In this document: piece by piece, positions 35,201 through 44,200 of the stretch | Layout: the number at the start of each line of letters is the position of its first letter | How positions within the stretch are numbered: position 1 is the first letter of the stretch | Assembly: GCA_029964075.1 (NCBI GenBank) | Contig: CM057142.1 | Location: 6,339,770 to 6,403,769 of the forward strand | Reading direction: 5' to 3' | DNA: 64,000 bases | DNA from: Patiria pectinifera | Taxonomy: Eukaryota; Echinodermata; Asteroidea; Valvatida; Asterinidae | Program-made: the position numbers and the translations under genes | Notes under the pieces: generated by a model | Databases searched by the model: none | Told to the model about the DNA's origin: nothing | What the model saw: the letters and a program-made list of their open reading frames with translations, nothing else

Positions 35201-38200
35201 CTCACAGCCCTCCCCAAAAAGAGATTCGTTTCATGGCGCAACCGGAAACTTATTCTTATGGAGTGCATTGCTAATTCATGTAAAGTTGTGTCTCTACAAG
35301 TTAGTTCCGGGCAGAATTTCCATCCTGTCCTGTCCATGACTTCTGCTGAAGCGCTTATAACCCTTTTTACCCCCCCCCCCCCCCCAATAATGTTCCCTCT
35401 CATATTCCTTTCAAAAATTCAAAATATATACCATTCTAAACAAGGAGTGATCAGATATCAGGCAATCCTACTGCAGCAGGACCGTGGAGTGTGCCTCCTC
35501 GAGTTCAGAGAGTCAAGTTACTGACAAATCAATTTATGACTTGGCCAAGATAAGATTATACAGAAAGAATGGGGCTGTCTCAAATGACATGTCTGGGCAG
35601 TTCCTTTAGGAAGAAGAGTTAACGTGACCCTGGGGAATGATGAAGGAGTCGTCAAGGTTTTTTTGTGAATTTGATCTCGCTCCCCTGAAAGAATTTTAAT
35701 GGGGTGATTCACCATTTTACCTTGATGTTAATTACAGACCCACGTGCAGTAAAACGTGGGCTTATGGATAGGACCCTTGAGCATTTATGAAAATTTATTG
35801 GAATATTAACGTCTCCCGTCCATTGTCATAAAATTTCCCACTAGGGGCTCTTCAGAAGTTTTCAATTTTGCCCCCTCTCACTTTTTAATCCCTTCTGCAG
35901 AGACAGAAGTTGGTCCCCATTTCAGTTAAATAATCTTCTGTCGGTTCCTCTGTTGGTTCTTGTGTATTTTATTAGATTATAGACAATGATCCTTGGGGAA
36001 ATGGGAGGATTGAGTGGGGAGGGGGGGGGGGGGGAAATCCCCTATAATACTGGGAATGGGAGATGCAAAGGGCAATAAGATATTGCCTGTCTACCACCCT
36101 TTTCACTTAAAAGTGATATACAAATTTTACTTTTGCTGTTATTTTCAAAAATAGGTGGATTTGGGGGTTAGTATTTCGTAGCGAATATTGTTAGACTAAC
36201 ATGTTTAAAGTTTTGTGTTCATAGATGCTGGAAAACCCCCCCCCCCAAAAAAATGCGCTTCTTGTAGTCTGGTTCCTAGACCCTACTTTAGATGAAACAG
36301 AGCCATTTATAGATGTTTGGGAATTGTCAAGTCAGGGAACCAGACTAGCTGGCTTGCATCCATTTACAGATATCGGTTGCAAACAAATCATGTACTAACT
36401 TTGGTAAATTGGGGGCAGTATTTAAAAAAAGTCATTATTTTGCCCAACGATGGTCTGCCGACCATCATTGGAAATTGATGCACAAATTCCAGTTTTCTTT
36501 AAAAGGACAGCACACCAGGTGCCATGATTTCACAGAATGCTTGAAAATATTGTTCACTTACAGTCAAGTAAGGTATTTCATAATAACTTGGAATTTTTTG
36601 TTGTTGTTTGCAAAAAAAGTTTAAAAGCAACAGTGTGTTGGTAGAATAGGAGTAAAGAGTACTTGTAAACATGTACTGTACTCTACATAACCCCCGAGGA
36701 CAGACACACAAAGGGAGAACAACAGATCCTTTCAGTCCTCGGGAGTTGGGTCTTTTGTTCAAAACGGTCCTCTGTAGTAGGTTTGTGTGCTTAGTCTATG
36801 GGAAAGGATTATATTACAGGGACAAAGGGAAACACAAAGCATTGTCTTTTGGAGTATAGTAAAACAAGAGTGGGTGGGTATATTATAATGTGTGCGTAAC
36901 AAACAGGTTTGAACAGCGGCCCCAGACTAGAGTGATATGGTGATAACCCCACCCCCCCCCCCTCCAAACTACACAGCACAAGGTCATGGTCAGGGGAGTG
37001 CCAAGGTCAACTCACTGGTGCTGCGGAGTGCTCTGGTCCAGTGGTTATGGTGCTCGACTCACGTGCTGTGGTACGTGGGTTCGAACCCTGACGGGGAAAA
37101 TGGTGCTTGTGTTCTTGGGCAAGACGTTATACTACACTAGCCTCTCTCCACCCAGGAGTATAAATGGGTACCTGTGAAGGTAGAGACCAGAATACGCTGA
37201 TCTCAAGCTGCTGCAGAAACTGGTCTCATGGCCTGATGAACAGAGGTGATAATTGTGAACCACTTTGACACCTTTGGTATAAAGTGTTATATAAGCATCA
37301 CATTGTTACTTTTTATTAAAACATTTAGTTGTAGGTTGGGTTAAGCACTGACACAGTGACATTAATATAAATGTGTGTTCAGAAGTGCTGTACTATTTTT
37401 GGGATCAAATCCTCTACCTGTACAATGTACATGAACTGATAAACCGTACCCTCTGGAGACGTGTGTACAATGGGGAACAAAAGATTGTATCCGTCTCCAC
37501 AGGGCAATTTCTATAGATGAATACGTGTCCACAAGGTTTTCACGAAATAGATATATGGATTTTACTCAAAAACTAGGAATTTCCAAGGTGGGTTGATCTG
37601 TCGCAAATGAAAGAGTTTTAGAAAAGGGATATTAAGTCTGAATTTCTGCCAAGGAGAATAATTCTGGTTAAAATAAGAGCATTTTGAAACTGTACTTTCC
37701 AAACTTGAAAACTTTAGTACACGAGAACAAAGAAATGTCTCCACAAGGATACAAATTTCAGTACCGATGAACATCACTGTTCCTTCAGTTTTAGAGGAAA
37801 GTACAAACACATCGTTCTCATTCTAAAAAAAAATAAAATGAAAATTTAATTGAAATTATTCTGATTGATTATCTTTTTAGCAGTCTAAGTGTATTCCGTC
37901 CAAAAAACAGTGAAGTACGATTTCATTTATGCATGAAAGCTTTAATGGAACGTGCATACCAGGCAGTGTTAGGATTCCAAGAGTAAGAAGACAAAGTCAA
38001 TAAATGTGTTTTCAGGTTGGAGTGACGTCAATGCAACATAACAATCTACAGCCCGTAAATCTGCCAATTTTGTTCCTCAATTTCAGAGTGTAAGGACGCT
38101 TGAAGATATATATCTCCTTAAATTGCGAGAGAAATTATGTGCACATGGCCCCCAGGTCACTGTAACACTAAGTCGTTTACCTTTCAGAAAAAGAGAGATA

Positions 38201-41200
38201 AAAGTTTAAAGAAGCAAAACAATTTGCGTAACTCGCATTCTCTGACCGTTACATTGTTGCTTTCCCACTTCGATAGATATTTTGTGAGTAGAAATCACAT
38301 CTGAATTAATTCAAGAGGTATTAGTTTTGAGGGATAATTAAGGTATGTTTGATTTCCACTTGGTCAATAGAATAGGAGCTTTTTCATCAGATTTTGTTCT
38401 TGCGACTGTTTAATAATTGTTGTTTTAACTAAACGTAATATAATTAGTCTGAAATGGCCTTCAAAATATATATTTTTACAAAATTCAATGATTTCACCAA
38501 TTTCACAAATTTTTAATTCACTTGAATAATGGATGTCAAGCTAAGTGATTTACCTACATGTACATTTTAAAGGGAATCATTGGCTTTTGCTGTAATTTTC
38601 AAAATTGAACTATTTGAGGGGTTAGTATAATAGATCAAATATTGTCACACTGACATGTTTGAAGTTTTGTGTTTGAAAATGCTGGAAAAGCCAAGAAAAA
38701 CAAAAATGTTCAAGTCGTATGGTTCCCCTGACTCCACTAAAGATGAAATGGATCAATTTATAGATGCCGGAAAATTGTAAGGTAAGGGAACAGTCTAGCG
38801 GGCCTACACCCGTTCATGAACATGTAACCAATAGCAAACAAAATTTGACTGAAAAAAAATGGTAAATTTGGAGCAGTAGTTGAAAAATAGTTCGGTTTTT
38901 CCAACGGTGGTCGGCCGACCACCGTTGGAAATTTATACAAAAATACCATTTTCTTGAAAATGACTTCACACCAGGTGCCATAATTCTACAGGATGCTTTA
39001 GACTGTCATTAACCAACATCCTAGTGAGGTATTTCGTAAAAACTTGGTAGTTTTTTTTGTCGATGTTTGCAAATGTTGTGTATTCCCTTTAAATGAAAAG
39101 CTGAGTGTGCCCTTTCTCATGCATATGAAAAACTTAAAAAATCAAAAAAAGGCCTTGAATTAGTTGGTGGTATCTTTTCCTGGGGGTTCAACAACCCCTT
39201 CAAAAAACAACATCAAAAATTAAAGATCAAAAGTAGCTTGACCACACATCTGTGAATGAGTGAAGCAGGCCTGATCAGATTGGACCTTAATTGAACACTC
39301 GCTGAACGTCCCCGCATCACGTCACAATCATAATTGCAGGCCTCGCAGCGAAACCTGTACAATCCATAAAACCTATAAAGACCTATTTTCATTCTGCCAT
39401 ACATTTGAACATTTATAAAAGAATTAAAAATCCATTACACCCACTGTTAAAATGCCGAAATAACCACATTGTCAGTATACCTCTCTAAGCTTTTGTTGAC
39501 AAGTGTTTTATAGTTGGGCAGTCTGCATTATAAAATTGGTTTTAGGTAACTTGTTTATAATGGTGTGGAGAACATGACGTAAGCAATTCGCTGTTTTTCT
39601 GCAACCTCATGCTGAAAAATTGGCCGCTTTTGCATCCTAAAAACCTATAAATGCCTATATTGTGGCACTTAGAAAACTTTTATGAACGTATATATTTTGA
39701 TTTTCAAAACCTATTGAAAAGCCTTCCGTTGAAGAAGAGGGCCAGTGTGAGGCCTGTAATTGGTATATTATAGACTCCTCCATTAGGCTCCGCCTCTTGT
39801 GCACATGGGCATCAACACATGTGCCTCTCCAAAACCAACACCGCATGTTCCAATCACGCTCATCATAGGCACGTAAAAGAATGACAGGCTTATGTGCACA
39901 CATGTCGGACACTAATCAAGGTTGTGATTGGTCAAAATGCTGTGGGGTGGGGCTGAATGGATTGGCCAATCATTGAGGCTGATTCAAAAAACATATTTGT
40001 CCAGTGTCCTGTATCACTATGACCCCTGCACTATTTCCATCTCATCAGAATACAGAGTGTGCAAAAAAGTGTAACATTCAGGAAACAAGTAATTAAAACT
40101 GTTTAAGTTTTTTTTCCATGAAAGTTTAAAAGCCTGACTATTTCTCAATCTACTCCTTTTTACCCCATTTCATTTGGGTCCCTAGATCCAGAAATACAAT
40201 CAATTAAAGTGAAAGGGTGTAAATTTAACTTCGCCCACTCTCACCTGTGATGTCACCAACTTCAATACTTAACCCAGATTCAGCATGTCCAGGTGAGAAT
40301 GGACCAAGTAAAATTTACACCCTTTCACTTAAAGGGAATATACAACATTTGCTTTTGCTGCAATTTTCAGAAATAAATGGATTTGGAGGATTAATGTGCT
40401 TTAGAAAATATTGTTAAACTGACTTGCTTCACGTTTTGGGATCGGAGATGCTGGAATATCTAAGAAAACCAACCATGTTCTTGTAGTCTTGTTCCCTGAC
40501 CCCACTTAAGATGAGACGTTGTAATTTATAGACTTTGGGGATTATAAGGTAAGAGAGTCAGTCTAGCAGGCTTGTACCCCTTCACAGATGTGTCATCAAT
40601 TGCAAAAAAAATGCGGAATGACTAAATATGAATAATTAGGAGCAGTTTTTGAGGGAAAAAAAAAAAGTTTTCTCCAACAATGGTCGGCTGACCAACGTTG
40701 GAAAAATACAAGTTTTCTTGAAAGTTTTAGCACACCAGAAACCACGATTTTACAGGATGTTTTACATTGTCATTCACTAACAGTCCAGTAAGATATTTCG
40801 TTATAATTTTCGCTGTTTGATGTTTGCAAATGTTTAATCTTCCCTTTAATTGAATGTATTTCTGCATCCAGGGACCTTAATGGAATGGGGTACAAAAAGG
40901 AATGGATTGGGAAATAGTCAAAAGAAAAAAATATTAAACAGTTTCAATCATTTGTTTTCTGAATGTTGCACTTTTTGGGGCACAATTTGTACTTCCAATT
41001 ACCAGACACATCGACCTCCTACTGATCTTCTCCTCCTACTCCAGGCCTCTCATTTGGATGTCTTGGGTCTGTCTTTAACCAGCGATGTTTCACCCGCTCT
41101 TTGCAGCAATTTGATTATTCAGGGAGCCCAGGGACCTTAGGCCTTGTCCAAAGTACTTGGCTACGGCTGTCAATAACACACGTGTTAATGAGAAGTGGCT

Positions 41201-44200
41201 TTAGGTGCTTCCATTGGCTTAGGAAGCCGTAGCCTCTTCAGGCGTGGCCTTGCTGTGCTCTGAGTGGGACAAGTCAACCGTGCAGTCGAATGCAACAAAT
41301 CAATTAAATGTGTCATGTTGAAACTCCTGCACTGCAGGTTGTGTCCCCAGATAGAATCTAACCCCGAAATGCATTTGTATGCATCACTCATTTGGAAGGT
41401 TTTAGTCTCTTTGCACTCTTTTTCTGTGGAGTTTTTCATTTTTTTGAAGTTCCGTTCTTTAAAAGTATAAAGTGTACTGCCAAATCTTAATGTCAATATT
41501 GATGTGAACGATGCTGAGAACATGGACGAAGAGAACATAGACTAAAAACTTTATTTGTAGATCAAATAAATAAATCCGAGACTTTCATAATCAGATTTAT
41601 GTTAATTTTGAGCCTCTGACAAACTTACTTGAAAGGTACTCCGCCATTTTGAGAATGATTGTAGGTGGTGTACTTGTGTGTGTGTGTGTGTGTGTGTGTT
41701 GGGGGGGGGGGGGGGGTGATGTACCAACCCCAATTTTGTTAGTCCCCTAACCATTTTGCACAAAGCAATTTCACTTTTTTTGTGTGAATGACATTTTCCT
41801 ATGAACTTAACAAATTTATCCTTGCTTTTGAATGGACCCATTCCAGAGACCTGTACACCAAGCATTTTTGTTTTTTTATGATATCATAGCCTTTGTGAAC
41901 AATCTTGTCACCCCCCTGGCCAACCTCCTAGGGCCCATCTCAATTCATATCCGGACCGAGTTCTGAACAAGTTGAGGACATTTTATCAGTTATAGGCTGT
42001 AGGATTCTGAACAACTTCCCTGTAATCTCCTCACAATGAAGATATCAGTATTGGTGACAGTGTCAAGCAGTTGCTGATGAAAATATCCCGGGAACATGTC
42101 CAGGACAAATGCAGAGCTTCTTCTGGACAATGTGAATGATTCTGCCAGCAACTTGTCCAGAACTCGGCCCGGATATGAATTGAGACAAGCCCTTATTAAG
42201 GGCCTTTTCACACTGTGTGCATACATTCAGCATGGTAAAGCAAAAAAAAAAAATTGCTTGGCTTGGAAACCTGAGCAATTTGTTTTCATTAATGGGACAT
42301 GATGATACATTCTGGCCAATCAATGTATGGGTGCAGGAGTGAGATTTGTCGGGATTTTTTTTCTGATTTCAGGATTTTTTGGTCGGGTCTTTTCCTGATT
42401 TCAGGATTTGGAAAGAATCCCTTTTGAAATTTGGAATTCCTGAGGTTTTATTCAAAATGGAATAGAACTTCCATTGCATGGTTTCATTACTGCCGGTGGT
42501 GGCCCTGTAACACGAATCTGACACTGCTAACACCAAGAAGCGAATAAGATATGCTGCCAAGCGATTAGACAAATTTGAATATGGTAGTTCTGAACTTGTC
42601 GAGAACAGTTTTTAAAATACATAAATTGGATATAAAAGTTCTGAACTTGTCGAACAGTTTTGAATAAATTGGATATTGGAAGTGAACTACCAGTTAATTG
42701 CCATCTGAAAAATTAGAACATTGATGTAAGTACCAGTTTACAAGTCAACCAATCAGATTACAAGGATTTATTCAGGTGTTATATAAAAGAAATAATGAAT
42801 GTGTTAAATTCGTTTGATGGAAAGAATAATTTCATTCGGTGACAGATGGAATGTCGGAATGTTTGCTTCTCCTCATGGAATGGAACGGAACATTCATCTG
42901 TCACCTCATGAAATTATTCTTACCAAATGCACTCACAAACATTCATTATTTGTATAATGTTGTGATGTCTCTCCACGGCTGTTCATTTGACAGTCAAGTT
43001 GAAGTCATACTTTTTGAGTGTCTTGCCCAATTCTTGGCTTGATGATGTTATTGTCTGGTTAATTGCAGCGTACCCAGAGTATCCTGCGGCCTGAGGCTGG
43101 TCGCGCTGATACTACTCTGTCAACTCAGAAATCTTCACAGCATCTCGTGCTGTACTCCTAAGGAAGCTGAACTTCTTCTCAAGTAAGTTACGCTATCCTG
43201 ATTCTTCCCTTAATATTTTATTGATTTTCCTTAATTTTTTTTAATTTCTTGTTATAGCCCTCCCAGAATTGACATGAATAGGTACATTGTATTTCCACAT
43301 ACACCATAAAGTTTGTTACTAACACTTCGTGCTGATCAAGTTAGAAAACAAAAGAACTGCAGGCGATTTCACGAAAATTGACGCAATGGCATAAGTCCAC
43401 TTGCGCCACAATTTATTGCGCAATTTGCGCAACATTTCACGCTGCGCAACATTGCAGGTATGACAATTTCACAAAAGTTTCATACTACGTAAGTATGCGA
43501 CTTGCACAACATATCATGGTGTAACTTGCGCAATCATTTTATGTGGCGTATGTTGAGGAATAGCGACTGAAAATTACCTATTTTACCAGCACAACTTAGC
43601 AGCACAACTTAGCTGCACAACTTAGCAGCACAACTTATCAAGGTTGATACAAGACACTCACAGCTTTGTGCTTGAAGTATAAGACTTGCTATTTTAGAGT
43701 TGTTAGAGTTGTCGCACGGTTCCGAAGAAAGTTGCACAAAAATATTTTCAAAATGGTGGACGGAGGTGATTCAATGACTGTTTTTAACAAAATCATACAC
43801 AAACAGTCGTCGTGAATGCTGTTATTATCCTTGTCCAAAATGTTTAGATCATTTTAAACATTGCGCAGCAACGCCCAGTTTGTTAAATCGATCGTAAGTT
43901 TATTGCGCAGCTGCGCAATAAATTTGTTGCGTAAGTCCTGCGCATGACGTAAGTTACATGTACGCACTGTTTTGTGAAATTGGCTGCTGTTTCGGGCTGG
44001 CCATTATTGATACTACACAGGCTCGCACCTAATTCAGTCATGTATTTTTTTAAAGAAAGGAAATCTCCCTGCTATAAGTTAACTGCCTGTCTTTCTTTTA
44101 CGTACCATGAGCGTGAAGCTTCAAGTTATACATTTCTTTGTATTATTATTGATTTTTGCAGTTGTGTCTTGCGTAAACAGGATCCTTGTCAATAAGTGAA

